A stretch of 64,000 nt of DNA, taken from assembly GCF_003182275.1 (NCBI RefSeq), contig NZ_QGTR01000003.1:806001-870000 (forward strand), in the 5' to 3' direction. Made by a program: the position numbers and the translations under genes. How positions within the stretch are numbered: position 1 is the first letter of the stretch; each line of letters starts with the position of its first letter. The notes under the pieces were generated by a model. The model searched no databases. It was not told the DNA's origin and saw only the letters and a list, made by a program, of their open reading frames with translations. The DNA is from Hoeflea marina. Lineage in GTDB: Bacteria > Pseudomonadota > Alphaproteobacteria > Rhizobiales > Rhizobiaceae. This document shows positions 20,448-31,951 of the stretch, one piece after another.

Positions 20448-21140
20448 CTAGAGGTCGTCGTCGTCGTCGACCTCGGTGCGCTTCATCGAGGACAGCTTGG
20501 CAAACACCGCATCGGCGTCGATTTCCTTCTCCACCGGTTCGCCGGAATCGTTGAGGTTTTCGGTCTCGCGGGTGGACACCAGCACGCTGCCGGCTTCCGC
20601 CTCGGGCGCTGCGCCCTTGTTGCGGGAGGCGCGCTCGACTTCCAGATCGAGATCGATCTGCGTGCACAGGCCGAGCGTGACCGGATCCATCGGCGCCAGA
20701 TTGGCGGCATTCCAGTGCGAGCGGTTGCGGATCTGCTCGATCGTCGACTTGGTGGTGCCGACGAGCCGGGAAACCTGCGCATCCTTGAGCTCGGGATGGT
20801 TGCGCACCAGCCAGAGAATGGCGTTGGGGCGATCCTGGCGCTTGGACACCGGCGTGTAGCGCGGACCCTTGCGCTTGGATTCGGGAACCCGGACCTTCGG
20901 TTCGGACAGCTTGAGCTTGTGCTCGCCGTCGCTCTCGCCCCGGGCGATCTCTTCGCGGGACAACTGGCCCGTCGCGATCGGATCAAGCCCCTTGATGCCC
21001 TGCGCAGATTCGCCGTCCGCGATCGCCTTGACCTCGAGCGGATGGAGCTTGCACAACTGGGCAATCTGGTCAAAGCTCAGGGCTGTGTTGTCAACCAGCC
21101 AAACGGCCGTTGCCTTTGGCATGAGAAGCTGCTGTGCCAT
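20448..21140 (-). CDS. trcR: Cell-cycle transcriptional regulator TrcR (DUF1013)
   Basis: Alphaproteobacteria-specific DUF1013 protein, described as a cell-cycle transcriptional regulator. 230 residues from the ATG at 21140 (MAQQLLMPKATAVWLVDNTA). Contains two helix-turn-helix-like segments, one around LSFDQIAQLCKLHPLEVKAI (about residues 24-43) and one around HPELKDAQVSRLVGTTKST. The C-terminus is an acidic DDDDL tail. It is divergent from acs. Start chosen because upstream residues are unrelated. Function beyond DNA binding is not shown by sequence. Confidence 0.85.
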   Translation of the reverse strand: MAQQLLMPKATAVWLVDNTALSFDQIAQLCKLHPLEVKAIADGESAQGIKGLDPIATGQLSREEIARGESDGEHKLKLSEPKVRVPESKRKGPRYTPVSKRQDRPNAILWLVRNHPELKDAQVSRLVGTTKSTIEQIRNRSHWNAANLAPMDPVTLGLCTQIDLDLEVERASRNKGAAPEAEAGSVLVSTRETENLNDSGEPVEKEIDADAVFAKLSSMKRTEVDDDDDL

Positions 21141-21395
21141 GAATACAATCCTCCTGTCCGTCCGCTCCGGTGGCGCGGGCCGTGGGTCATCCACAAATTC
21201 CGGGAAATCGTGGCCCTTATATCCACTTCGCGCGCCAAATGCAATTCGCCAGTGCGGGTGAAAAAACAGGCCCCGAAGTCCGCACCGGACCGGCCCAATG
21301 TCTAATTGCCGCCATTGCAACTGCTGCTATGAGTGGACGCGAAATCAGTATGCCGGTCGCCGGGAGACGGCCCGTGCCACGTTGAGGAGGATTCC

Positions 21396-23351
<1,956 letters not shown>

Positions 23352-23490
23352 ACCGGTCCGCCGGCAAACCGCTGCGCCCCTGCCGTCGCCGGCGGGGGCT
23401 TCGATCCTTGTTGCAGCATTGCAGCTTGCCATCGGCGAATTTCTGAGTCACCATTCCTCCGTGTCCAATTCAACGAGAGGAGGTGATCCG
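23352..23490. other. Intergenic leader between acs and a 21-codon mini-gene
   Basis: 139 bases with no gene. The last 13 bases hold a very strong Shine-Dalgarno AGGAGGTGATCC, complementary to the extreme 3' end of 16S rRNA over 12 bases. I could not find a convincing -35/-10 pair. Confidence 0.4.
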
Positions 23491-23556
23491 ATGTCGAGTG
23501 ATTCCAAGAATCCGGTTCAGTCTATGCGGTTCACCGGAGTTCAGGGCAGACCCTGA
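23491..23556 (+). CDS. Possible 21-residue mini-protein
   Basis: ATG at 23491, stop at 23554-23556, reading MSSDSKNPVQSMRFTGVQG then RP. It is preceded by AGGAGGTGATCCG, an extended and essentially perfect ribosome-binding site with 5-8 base spacing. The tail of the same transcript carries nested hairpins (about 23567-23614) and then a strong terminator (23631-23658). I do not recognise the peptide. It may be a real small protein, a leader peptide, or part of a small RNA. No homolog search was possible. Confidence 0.5.
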   Translation: MSSDSKNPVQSMRFTGVQGRP

Positions 23557-23630
23557 GTTTCAGGTCTTACCGCCGGTCAGGCTGCCGCCAAAGGCGGGTC
23601 TGACAGTGACCGACCGGCGCCGGAATTGCG

Positions 23631-23658
23631 AAGGCCACCCCAAAAGGGTGGCCTTTTT
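23631..23658 (+). terminator. Rho-independent terminator after the mini-gene
   Basis: AAGGCCACCC and GGGTGGCCTT form a 10-bp perfect stem with a CAAAA loop, followed by TTT. It ends a short transcript from the mini-gene and may also stop the convergent nuclease transcript. Confidence 0.85.
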
Positions 23659-23690
23659 CATGGGCTGCGCCCGCTGATTCGCCGCCGCAA

Positions 23691-24155
23691 TCACGGCTGC
23701 TCCGGCCAAAGGCCGCAGTCGCGCCGCTCGCGCCTGCCCCCGGAATAGGCGATGGCCAGGCCGCCGTCCAGCATCGCGGTGGCCAGATCGGCGGGACTGG
23801 CGGCCATGTCGGCCAGCACCCGGCCATAGTATTTTCCGCCCGAGATGTTGGTGAGCAGGACATGGTCCCCCCGCAGGGCCAGCGCCTCGAGCCGTTGCCG
23901 CGCCTTTCGCGCCGCCCGCCGTTCCGCCGGACATGACGAGCGCATCTCGGCGGCATCGATGCAGCGAAGCCGGACGGAAATGCGCAGGCTGTGCGCCGGC
24001 CAGGGAACGGCATCGACCAGAATGGTGTCGCCGTCGATGACCCGGACCACATGCGCCATCACCGGCCCCGGAATCCTGTCGTTGTCACGCGCCTCCGCCG
24101 CCGCTGCCGGGCAAGCGCAGACAAGCAGGGCGATGAGCGGACCACAGCGAATCAT
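23691..24155 (-). CDS. Secreted thermonuclease-like (SNase) protein
   Basis: 154 residues. An N-terminal signal peptide (hydrophobic about residues 4-20, cleavage near AAA-EA) precedes an SNase OB-fold domain. VIDGDTI, the RLRCIDAAE segment and KYYGRVLADM match the calcium/nucleotide active-site region, although the first Asp/Arg set is less canonical than in staphylococcal nuclease. Two or three cysteines suggest periplasmic disulphides. Catalytic activity is inferred. Upstream DNA is AT-rich, unlike most of the window. Its upstream neighbour is the DUF1674 gene on the same strand. Confidence 0.75.
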   Translation of the reverse strand: MIRCGPLIALLVCACPAAAAEARDNDRIPGPVMAHVVRVIDGDTILVDAVPWPAHSLRISVRLRCIDAAEMRSSCPAERRAARKARQRLEALALRGDHVLLTNISGGKYYGRVLADMAASPADLATAMLDGGLAIAYSGGRRERRDCGLWPEQP

Positions 24156-24203
24156 GCAGAGGAATATATTCTGTATTCATCTCGATGCAATAGGAAATAG
24201 ATC

Positions 24204-24440
24204 CTAGAAATCGATCGCCCGGCCGCCGATCTCCCAGTCGCCGTAACGGGCGGGATCAGCGCCGCCGCGACCGCCGACCTCGGGCCGGGCGGCGGGATCG
24301 GCCTGGCGCGCGGCCCGCCTGCGCGCCTCCGCCTCGGCCAGAGCGCGCTCGGCGGCGGGCGTCAGGGTGCGGGGCTCAGCACCGCCGGGGCCGGCCGGGG
24401 CATCGGCATCGGGCTTGACTGCATCGTCGGGCTCGGTCAT
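24204..24440 (-). CDS. DUF1674 protein (SdhAF4-like succinate dehydrogenase assembly factor)
   Basis: 78 residues, from the ATG at 24440. The C-terminal signature GGRGGADPARYGDWEIGGRA (plus IDF) is the whole conserved core of the DUF1674/SdhAF4 family, which helps flavinylated SdhA assemble in mitochondria. The N-terminal half is disordered and proline/alanine-rich. Divergent from htpX. Role in SDH is inferred from the family; no sdh genes are in the window. Confidence 0.8.
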   Translation of the reverse strand: MTEPDDAVKPDADAPAGPGGAEPRTLTPAAERALAEAEARRRAARQADPAARPEVGGRGGADPARYGDWEIGGRAIDF

Positions 24441-24552
24441 GGCGTGGCATCCGCATTGAAGAAGTGATCGAATATTCCCATCTTTATACGGATCAGTCGA
24501 CCAGGGCCAATACCGGCCGCGTGAGCGACTGCCGCAGAAATGGAATTGCACC

Positions 24553-25545
24553 ATGAATCTCGTCCGAACCGCCATGCTTCTTGCCTTCCTGACCGCCCTC
24601 TTCATGGCGGTCGGATTCCTTGTCGGCGGCACCGGCGGGATGATCATTGCCTTCTTCGTGGCGGCGGGCATGAACCTGTTCTCCTACTGGAATTCGGACA
24701 AGATGGTCCTGCGCATGCATCATGCCGTCGAGGTGGATGCCCGGACGGCGCCGGAGTTCTATCGCATCGTTGAAGACCTGGCCCACAACGCCGGGCTGCC
24801 CATGCCGCGAGTCTTCGTGATCCAGAACCGCCAGCCCAATGCATTCGCCACCGGCCGCAATCCCGAGAACGCGGCGGTCGCCGCCTCGACCGGCCTGCTC
24901 GAGACGCTGAGCGACGAGGAGGTGGCGGCCGTCATGGCGCATGAACTGGCGCATGTGCAGAACCGAGACACGCTGACCATGACGATCACCGCGACGCTCG
25001 CCGGCGCGATCTCGATGCTCGGCAATTTCGCCCTTTTCTTCGGCGGCAACCGCAACTCGAACAATCCGTTCGGCTTCGTCGGCGTGCTGGTCGCCATGAT
25101 CGTGGCGCCGTTCGCGGCCATGATGGTGCAGATGGCGATCAGCCGGACGCGGGAATACTCCGCCGACCGGCGCGGCGCCGAAATCTGCGGCAATCCGCTG
25201 TGGCTGGCCTCGGCGCTGAGAAAGATCGCCCTGGGCGCGGGCCGCGTGGTCAACGAGGACGCCGAGCGGAATCCGGCCACCGCGCACATGTTCATCATCA
25301 ATCCGCTCAACGGCCAGCGGATGGACGGCCTCTTCTCCACCCACCCCGCAACGGAGAACCGCATCGCCGCGCTTGAGGCGATGGCGGCGGCGGGCGCGGT
25401 TCCCGCCGCTCCGGCCCGAGGCCGCGCGCCCGGGGCGGAGGATTCGGTCGCCGGTCCGTGGGGCAAACCGGCCGCGCCCGGAGCGAAATCCGGACAGGGG
25501 CCCTGGGGCCGCAACGGATCGTCGCAGCGCGGTTCGCGCTCGTGA
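24553..25545 (+). CDS. htpX: Membrane zinc metalloprotease HtpX
   Basis: Inner-membrane M48 protease involved in membrane-protein quality control. 330 residues. Two N-terminal hydrophobic segments (about 6-45), HExxH as HELAH at residues 130-134, then two further membrane segments, and an [10 protein letters not shown] segment with a third zinc ligand. The C-terminus is longer than E. coli HtpX and is Pro/Gly/Ala rich. rsmB starts by GTGA overlap at its stop. Confidence 0.93.
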   Translation: MNLVRTAMLLAFLTALFMAVGFLVGGTGGMIIAFFVAAGMNLFSYWNSDKMVLRMHHAVEVDARTAPEFYRIVEDLAHNAGLPMPRVFVIQNRQPNAFATGRNPENAAVAASTGLLETLSDEEVAAVMAHELAHVQNRDTLTMTITATLAGAISMLGNFALFFGGNRNSNNPFGFVGVLVAMIVAPFAAMMVQMAISRTREYSADRRGAEICGNPLWLASALRKIALGAGRVVNEDAERNPATAHMFIINPLNGQRMDGLFSTHPATENRIAALEAMAAAGAVPAAPARGRAPGAEDSVAGPWGKPAAPGAKSGQGPWGRNGSSQRGSRS

Positions 25546-26930
25546 ACGGCGCCGGCCGCCGGCCGCCGCGCGGGGGATCAGCCAGCAACCGGGACGGAGC
25601 AACGGACGCCAAGCCGGGCCTGGTGGCGCGGAAGACCGCCACCCGGCTGCTCACCGCCGTGATCGACAGCAAGGCGTCGCTCGACGGCCTGCTCGATCAT
25701 GCCAACGGCAACCCGTTCTTTCTGGCACTGCCAGAACAGGACCGGATGCTGGTGCGGGCGATGCTTCTGGTCACGCTGCGGCACATGCAGGTGATCGACG
25801 CCTTCATCGACCGCATGACCGAAAAGCCGCTCCCGGCGGGAGCTCGATCGCTCCGTCACGTGCTGGCGATTGCCACATCTCAGATCCTCTATCTCGATGT
25901 CCCCAATCACGCCGCCGTCGATCTTGCCGTCACCCAGGCAAGCGAAGATCCGCGCAGCAGGCGCTTTGCGAGCCTGGTCAACGCGGTGCTGCGGCGCATG
26001 ATCCGCGAAAAGGACCAGATCCTGCCGCAGCTGACGGCCGGCGTGCGGCCGTTCCCCGGCTGGTTTGCCGATCGCATCGCCGAGATCCACGGCGCGGGCG
26101 CCGCCCCCGCTCTGATGGCGGCGATGTCGGCGCCGCCGGCGCTGGACCTGACCGTCAAGTCCGATCCGGCGCTGTGGGCGGAGCGGCTCGGCGGTGTCGT
26201 GCTGCCCACGGGCACCGTGCGGATCGCCAAGCTCGGCGGACCGGTGAGTTCGCTGCAAGGCTATGACGATGGTGCCTGGTGGGTGCAGGACGCCGCGGCC
26301 AGCATTCCCGCACGCCTGTTCGGCGATCTTGCGGGCAGGCGGGTCGCCGACCTGTGTGCCGCGCCCGGCGGAAAGACGGCGCAACTTGTGATGGCCGGCG
26401 CGGATGTGGTCGCGTTCGACCAGTCCGCCAACCGGCTCGAGCGCCTGCAGGGCAATCTCGAAAGGCTCCGGCTCACGGCCGAGACCAGGCTGGGTCGGGC
26501 GCAGGACGTGGACGATCCGGCCGGCTTCGACGCCATCCTGCTCGATGCACCCTGCTCGTCCACCGGCACGGTCCGCCGCCATCCGGATATTCCCTGGACC
26601 AAGTCGCGGCAGGACATCGAGCGTCTGGCGGTGGTGCAGCGACAGCTGCTGGATGCCTCCATCCGCCTGCTGCGCCCGGACGGCGAGCTGGTGTTTTCCA
26701 ACTGCTCGCTCGATCCCGAGGAGGGCGAGGACATGATTGCGCGGTTCCTCGCCGAGACGCCGGGCTGGCGCATCCGTCCGGTCACGGCGGATCTCTGGCC
26801 CGGGATGGAAGACGCCCTCACACCCGAGGGCGCGGTGCGGACCCATGCCGGAATGCTGCCAAACGCGGATCCGCAGCTGGCCGGACTTGACGGTTTCTAC
26901 GCCGTGGTCCTGACCCGACTCCCGATATGA
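25542..26930 (+). CDS. rsmB: 16S rRNA (cytosine-C5) methyltransferase RsmB family
   Basis: SAM-dependent m5C967 methylase of 16S rRNA. 462 residues from the GTG at 25542. An N-terminal NusB-like RNA-binding domain (about residues 25-150) precedes a Rossmann methyltransferase domain with [16 protein letters not shown] (about residue 337) and the catalytic [10 protein letters not shown] (Cys about 388) are present. It overlaps htpX by four bases; the paired htpX-rsmB order occurs in rhizobia. Confidence 0.9.
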   Translation: MNGAGRRPPRGGSASNRDGATDAKPGLVARKTATRLLTAVIDSKASLDGLLDHANGNPFFLALPEQDRMLVRAMLLVTLRHMQVIDAFIDRMTEKPLPAGARSLRHVLAIATSQILYLDVPNHAAVDLAVTQASEDPRSRRFASLVNAVLRRMIREKDQILPQLTAGVRPFPGWFADRIAEIHGAGAAPALMAAMSAPPALDLTVKSDPALWAERLGGVVLPTGTVRIAKLGGPVSSLQGYDDGAWWVQDAAASIPARLFGDLAGRRVADLCAAPGGKTAQLVMAGADVVAFDQSANRLERLQGNLERLRLTAETRLGRAQDVDDPAGFDAILLDAPCSSTGTVRRHPDIPWTKSRQDIERLAVVQRQLLDASIRLLRPDGELVFSNCSLDPEEGEDMIARFLAETPGWRIRPVTADLWPGMEDALTPEGAVRTHAGMLPNADPQLAGLDGFYAVVLTRLPI

Positions 26931-27054
26931 CCGGTGGATGCCGACCCTGCCGGCAGCGTTGGGATTTGAACAATCATGTGAGTGTGTTACGTTTCACGAT
27001 CCGGTGAACGGTCGGCCGAGTGGGTTCAGGATAGGTGAGTTGACATATTCCTTC

Positions 27055-28740
27055 ATGGAATCACGGCGATCTTCATATCTGTACGCTGCTGAGGCCTGGC
27101 GGCGCTTCACCCGGCGCATGGCGCTCGGCCGGATCAATGCGATGCGGTTTGCCGGCATTGTTCCGGACCGTCTCATCGTCGCGCCGATCGATCTGCGGAT
27201 GGCCGATCCTCACATCGCCGCCGAGATCTATTCCGGGCGCTTCGCGCTCGGCGGCACGCTGCTCGACACCGGCGGCGCCAGCCCATTCCTGATGGAGCCG
27301 CCCAGCCGGGCCTTCGCCTGCAGCCTGTACGGCTTCGGGTGGCTGCGCCACATGCGCGCGGCCGATCACGATCTGGCCTTTGCCAATGCCCGGGCCCTGG
27401 TCGATGACTGGATCACGGTGAACGGCCGCAATCTCACCGGACTCTCGCACGATCCCGACGTGCTCGCCTCGCGGCTGATATCCTGGTTCTCGCATTCGCC
27501 CGTGGTGCTGCGCGGCGCCGACCACGGCTTCTACCGGCGGTTTCTCAAGAGCATCGTGCTGCAGGTCCGCTATCTTCGCCACACGGCAGCGGTGGCGCCC
27601 GACGGACAGACGCGGCTGCGCGTGCGGATTGCGCTCGCCATGGCCAGTCTCTGCCTGCCCACGAGCTCCAGCGGCGTCCGGGCGGCCGCGCGGCTTCTCG
27701 ATGCGGAACTCGACCGGCAGATTCTCCCCGACGGGGGCCACGTCTCCCGCAATCCGATGGCGTTGATCGAACTGCTCACGGAATTGCTGCCGCTGCGCCA
27801 GACCTATGTCAATCTCGGCCAGAAGCTGCCCAGCCGCATGGTTCCGAGCATGGACCGGATGTACAGCGCGCTGAGGTTCTTCCGGCATACAACGGGCGAG
27901 CTGGCCCTGTTCAACGGCGCATCCGCTGTGTCGGCGGACCGGCTGATGGCGGTGCTGCGCTACGACGAGACGTCGGGGAAACCCTATCGCGAGGCCACCC
28001 AGTCGCAGTTCCAGCGCCTGTCCAGCGACGATGTGGTGCTGCTCGCCGATACCGGCCCGCCGGGGCGCGGGTCGCTGTCGTGCAATGCCCATGCGGGCTG
28101 CCTGTCGTTCGAGTTTTCCGCAGGGGCCAACCGGTTCATCGTCAATTCCGGGGCTCCGGTCTTCAATCAGCCCGAGCATGCGGAATTCGCGCGCCTCACC
28201 GCCGCCCACAGCACGCTGGCTGTCAACGACACCTCGTCGTTGCGGATGTCGGGATCCGCCTATCTCGGGGCCATCGTGATCGACGGCGTGCGCAAGGTCG
28301 AGGTTGAAAACATCGACCAGGCCGGCCAGTTCTCGGGCTTTTCGGCCACCCATGACGGCTATGTCGGCCTGTTCGGACTTCTGCACCGGCGCGAAATCCG
28401 CCTGCTGTCGGACGGCAGCCAGATCATTGGCCGCGACCAGCTGCTGCGTCCCGGCGAGCGGCCAATCAGGCCCAACGACCCGTCGAGCGCCGTCATCCGC
28501 TTTCATGTCCACCCGAAGATCCATGTGCGCCACGGGGGAGACGGCCGCATCATCCTCTCGGCCATGGACGGCAGCCGCTGGGCATTCGCATCGCCCGACG
28601 TCGAGGCGGACATCGAGGAAGACATCCATTTTGCCGATCTCGCCGGCGCCCGCGCCAGCCGCCTGATCAGCCTGAACTTCCGGCCGGCCCAGATTCCGGT
28701 GGTCACCTGGAGCTTCGTGCGCGAGCCGGCCGCAGGCTGA
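27055..28740 (+). CDS. Heparinase II/III family protein
   Basis: 561 residues from the ATG at 27055 (an open frame from 26938 adds 39 residues but the AT-rich segment there reads like leader). The N-terminal half is an alpha/alpha-toroid with repeated Trp/Arg segments. The C-terminal half is the beta-sandwich of PF07940, with [20 protein letters not shown]-type residues and the AHSTLAVND active-site His region. Probably a polysaccharide lyase, periplasmic or cytoplasmic, but no signal peptide is seen with this start. It lies between rsmB and purH in many rhizobia. Substrate unknown. Confidence 0.8.
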   Translation: MESRRSSYLYAAEAWRRFTRRMALGRINAMRFAGIVPDRLIVAPIDLRMADPHIAAEIYSGRFALGGTLLDTGGASPFLMEPPSRAFACSLYGFGWLRHMRAADHDLAFANARALVDDWITVNGRNLTGLSHDPDVLASRLISWFSHSPVVLRGADHGFYRRFLKSIVLQVRYLRHTAAVAPDGQTRLRVRIALAMASLCLPTSSSGVRAAARLLDAELDRQILPDGGHVSRNPMALIELLTELLPLRQTYVNLGQKLPSRMVPSMDRMYSALRFFRHTTGELALFNGASAVSADRLMAVLRYDETSGKPYREATQSQFQRLSSDDVVLLADTGPPGRGSLSCNAHAGCLSFEFSAGANRFIVNSGAPVFNQPEHAEFARLTAAHSTLAVNDTSSLRMSGSAYLGAIVIDGVRKVEVENIDQAGQFSGFSATHDGYVGLFGLLHRREIRLLSDGSQIIGRDQLLRPGERPIRPNDPSSAVIRFHVHPKIHVRHGGDGRIILSAMDGSRWAFASPDVEADIEEDIHFADLAGARASRLISLNFRPAQIPVVTWSFVREPAAG

Positions 28741-28853
28741 ACCGCGCCTGCCGGGATGCGCGAAGCGACCGGCCCCGGCAAAGATTTCGCGCCAGTGGTT
28801 TTCCCGGCCTGCCGCATGTGCTAACCCGCCGATCATCTCATCTGGGGAATACC

Positions 28854-30470
28854 ATGGCCGTCGTTTCCAAAAACCATCCCGCGCCCGAACTGGTCCGCAT
28901 CCGGCGGGCGCTGCTGTCGGTCTCCGACAAGACGGGGCTTGTCGAGTTCGCCCGCCGCCTTTCGGCGCTCGGCATCGAGCTGGTCTCGACCGGCGGCACC
29001 GCGAAAACGCTGGCGACGGAAGGCTTCGCTGTCCGCGACGTGTCCGAGCTGACGGGTTTTGCCGAGATCATGGATGGCCGTGTCAAGACGCTGCATCCCG
29101 GCGTGCACGGCGGCCTGCTCGCCATTCGCGACGATGCCGATCACCGCGCGGCGATGGAGGCGCATGGTATCGTCGAGATCGACCTGGCGATCATCAACCT
29201 CTATCCCTTCGAACAGGTGCTGACGTCGGGCGCCGATGCGGCGACCATCGTCGAGAACATCGACATCGGCGGTCCGGCCATGATCCGGGCCGCGGCCAAG
29301 AACCATGCCTATGTCACCGTCGTCACCGATGCCGCCGACTACGATCGGGTCGCCGATGCCATCGAGGCCAATGCCGGCTCGATTCCGCTGCGCCTGCGCC
29401 AGGAACTCGCAGCCCTCGCCTTTGCCCGTACCGCCACGTACGATTCAGCCATTTCCGGATGGTTCGCGTCCAACCTCGAGCTTGAGGCGCCTCGGCACCG
29501 CGCCTTCGGCGGTGTGCTGCACGATGTCATGCGCTACGGCGAGAATCCGCACCAGCAGGCGGCGTTCTACAAGACTGTGGAGGAGCGCCCGGGCGTCGCC
29601 AGCGCCACGCTGCTGCAGGGCAAGCAACTGTCCTACAACAACATCAACGACACCGACGCGGCCTTCGAGCTGGTCTCCGAGTTCGATCCGGGCGAAGCCC
29701 CGGCCTGCGCCATCATCAAGCATGCCAATCCCTGCGGCGTGGCGACCGCAGCGACGATGGTCGACGCCTATCGCCAGGCGCTGGCCTGCGATCCGACCTC
29801 GGCCTTCGGCGGCATCATCGCCTTCAACCGAGAGCTTGACGCGGAGACCGCCGAGGAGATCATCAAGCTGTTCACCGAGGTGATCATTGCGCCATCGGTC
29901 AGCGACGAAGCCGCCGCGATCATCGCCCGGAAGAAGAACCTGCGGCTGATGGCGACGGGCGGACTGCCCGACCCGCGCCAGGGCGGCATGATGGTCAAGA
30001 CCGTCGCCGGCGGGCTGCTGGTGCAGAGCCGCGACACCGGCGTCACCACCGCGGCGGATCTGAAGCTGGTGACCAAACGAGCGCCCGACCCTCGCGAACT
30101 GGCCGATCTGGTGTTTGCGTTCCGCGTCGCCAAGCACGTCAAGTCGAACGCCATCGTCTATGCGCGCCACGGCGCGACCGTCGGCATCGGCGCCGGCCAG
30201 ATGAGCCGCGTGGACTCGGCCAGGATTGCCGCCAGCAAGGCGCAGGAGGCCGCCAGCAGCCTCGGGCTCGCCCAGCCGATGACCCGCGGCAGCGTCGTCG
30301 CCTCCGATGCCTTCTTTCCCTTCGCCGACGGGCTGCTGTCGGCCATCGAGGCCGGCGCCACGGCCGTCATCCAGCCCGGAGGCTCGATGCGCGACGCCGA
30401 CGTGATCGAGGCCGCGGACGCGGCCGGGGTCGCCATGGTGTTCACCGGCATGCGCCATTTCCGCCACTGA
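28854..30470 (+). CDS. purH: Bifunctional AICAR transformylase/IMP cyclohydrolase
   Basis: Last two steps of de novo IMP synthesis. 538 residues. The N-terminal cyclohydrolase domain has SDKTGL, STGGTA and [12 protein letters not shown]; the C-terminal formyltransferase domain has KHANPCG, the SAFGGI segment and SDAFFPF. The ATG at 28854 begins [14 protein letters not shown], typical of rhizobial PurH. Convergent with the UMF1 transporter; a short GCGCCA/TGGCGC hairpin lies just after the stop. Confidence 0.96.
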   Translation: MAVVSKNHPAPELVRIRRALLSVSDKTGLVEFARRLSALGIELVSTGGTAKTLATEGFAVRDVSELTGFAEIMDGRVKTLHPGVHGGLLAIRDDADHRAAMEAHGIVEIDLAIINLYPFEQVLTSGADAATIVENIDIGGPAMIRAAAKNHAYVTVVTDAADYDRVADAIEANAGSIPLRLRQELAALAFARTATYDSAISGWFASNLELEAPRHRAFGGVLHDVMRYGENPHQQAAFYKTVEERPGVASATLLQGKQLSYNNINDTDAAFELVSEFDPGEAPACAIIKHANPCGVATAATMVDAYRQALACDPTSAFGGIIAFNRELDAETAEEIIKLFTEVIIAPSVSDEAAAIIARKKNLRLMATGGLPDPRQGGMMVKTVAGGLLVQSRDTGVTTAADLKLVTKRAPDPRELADLVFAFRVAKHVKSNAIVYARHGATVGIGAGQMSRVDSARIAASKAQEAASSLGLAQPMTRGSVVASDAFFPFADGLLSAIEAGATAVIQPGGSMRDADVIEAADAAGVAMVFTGMRHFRH

Positions 30471-30516
30471 GCGCCATTCGCGTGGCGCCGAGGCCGGGGT
30501 CGAGGATTCCGGCCGG

Positions 30517-31920
30517 CTATGCCGCAGGCAGGTCCGGGTCGACGGTCTCGGCCGGATAGGGCGTCGACAGCAGGATCAGCAGGCCGGCCAGCAGGAACAC
30601 CACGAGGGCCGCCATGCCGATTCTGGCCGATCCGGTCAGCAGCGTGATGGTGGCCACGGAAAACGGCGCCAGGAACGACGTCGCCCGTCCCGACAGGGCG
30701 TAGAGCCCGAAATAGCGCCCGGCCTCGTCCGGATGGACGCTGCGCGCCAGATAGGAGCGCGACGAGGCCTGGACCGGGCCGAAGGCGAGGCCGACGAGCA
30801 ATCCGAACGCGATATAGGCCTTCTCGGCCGCGGTTCCGAAAAGCCCGCCGTGATCGGACGGATCGAGCGGCAGCAGACCGAACAATGTGTAGCCCGGTCC
30901 TGTCGAGACGATGCCGACGGTGGCGATGACCAGGGTTACCAGCGAGGCCACGACGATGGCCTTTGACCCCAGCCGCAGGTCGAGCCTCGAAGCCCAGATG
31001 CAGCCGCCAATGGCCACGACATTCAGGATGATGCCGTAGACGCCGATCTCCATGGTCTGCCAGCCGAACATGCCGGCGGCGAAGGTGCCGCCCAGGACCA
31101 GCAATCCGTTGACTCCGTCCTGGTAGATCATCCGGGCGATCAGAAAGCGGAAGATCCCCGCTTTCCTTCGCACCTCGCCGAGGGTCCCGCGCAATTCGGA
31201 CAGGCCGATTCGGACCGCCTTGCCCAGTGGCGCCGCCCGGCCGGTGTCCGGGGTGAAGATCATCATCGGCAGGATGAAGATCAGATACCAGACGGCCGCC
31301 AGCGGACCCGCGGCGCGCGCGCCCTCGCCCTGTGCCGGGTCGAGGCCGAAGATCGGGTCGAGCCCGATCAGCGTCTTGCCGGTCTCCGGGCTGCCGGCCA
31401 TCAGCGCCACCACGGCGATGAGCGCGATCATGCCGCCGAGATAGCCCAGTCCCCAGGCGATGTTGGAGACGCGGCCGACATCATCGTGGCTGACCAGACG
31501 CGGCATCATCGAATCGTTGAAGACGATGGAAAATTCGGCCGCAACAGAGGCGAGCACGATCATCAGGAACGGGAAGACCAGCGGCGAGCCCGGTGCCGCC
31601 CACCACAGCGAGACGAGGGCTCCGATCTTGACCACCGCGAAGACCGCGATCCACGGCTTGCGCGGCCCGGTGGCATCGGCGATCGAGCCGAGCACCGGCG
31701 ACATGATGGCGATGATGAAACCCGATGCGGTGACGGCATAGCCCCACCAGGCCTGGCCCAGGTCGGGATCGGCCGACAGCTGTGAAACGAAATAGGGACC
31801 GAAGATGAAGGTGAGCACGACCGTGAAGAACGGCTGCGCCGCCCAGTCGAACATCATCCAGCCGAAGATCCCCCGGCGACGGACCACTGCAACCGGCGGC
31901 AACCCCACTGCATCGACCAT
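30517..31920 (-). CDS. UMF1-family MFS transporter
   Basis: About 467 residues from the ATG at 31920. Roughly 12 hydrophobic segments. [14 protein letters not shown] is the N-terminal signature of the UMF1/Atg22-like group, and the loop between helices 2 and 3 has [13 protein letters not shown]. Substrate unknown; fungal Atg22 exports vacuolar amino acids. It sits 31 bases downstream of gdhB on the same strand, so it may be cotranscribed with glutamate catabolism, which is only suggestive. Confidence 0.82.
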   Translation of the reverse strand: MVDAVGLPPVAVVRRRGIFGWMMFDWAAQPFFTVVLTFIFGPYFVSQLSADPDLGQAWWGYAVTASGFIIAIMSPVLGSIADATGPRKPWIAVFAVVKIGALVSLWWAAPGSPLVFPFLMIVLASVAAEFSIVFNDSMMPRLVSHDDVGRVSNIAWGLGYLGGMIALIAVVALMAGSPETGKTLIGLDPIFGLDPAQGEGARAAGPLAAVWYLIFILPMMIFTPDTGRAAPLGKAVRIGLSELRGTLGEVRRKAGIFRFLIARMIYQDGVNGLLVLGGTFAAGMFGWQTMEIGVYGIILNVVAIGGCIWASRLDLRLGSKAIVVASLVTLVIATVGIVSTGPGYTLFGLLPLDPSDHGGLFGTAAEKAYIAFGLLVGLAFGPVQASSRSYLARSVHPDEAGRYFGLYALSGRATSFLAPFSVATITLLTGSARIGMAALVVFLLAGLLILLSTPYPAETVDPDLPAA

Positions 31921-31951
31921 GTCCAATGTCCCCTGTCCGGACGTGATCCTT

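Noticed and set aside
25850-25870. CACGTG in rsmB as a parS site
   Set aside because: Only the six-base core matches; the arms of TGTTTCACGTGAAACA are absent.
26938-27054. 39-residue extension of the heparinase-like protein and a TTGACA promoter at 27039
   Set aside because: The extension has a different composition and no family sequence; the TTGACA is only about 16 bases before the chosen ATG, so it cannot be its promoter.
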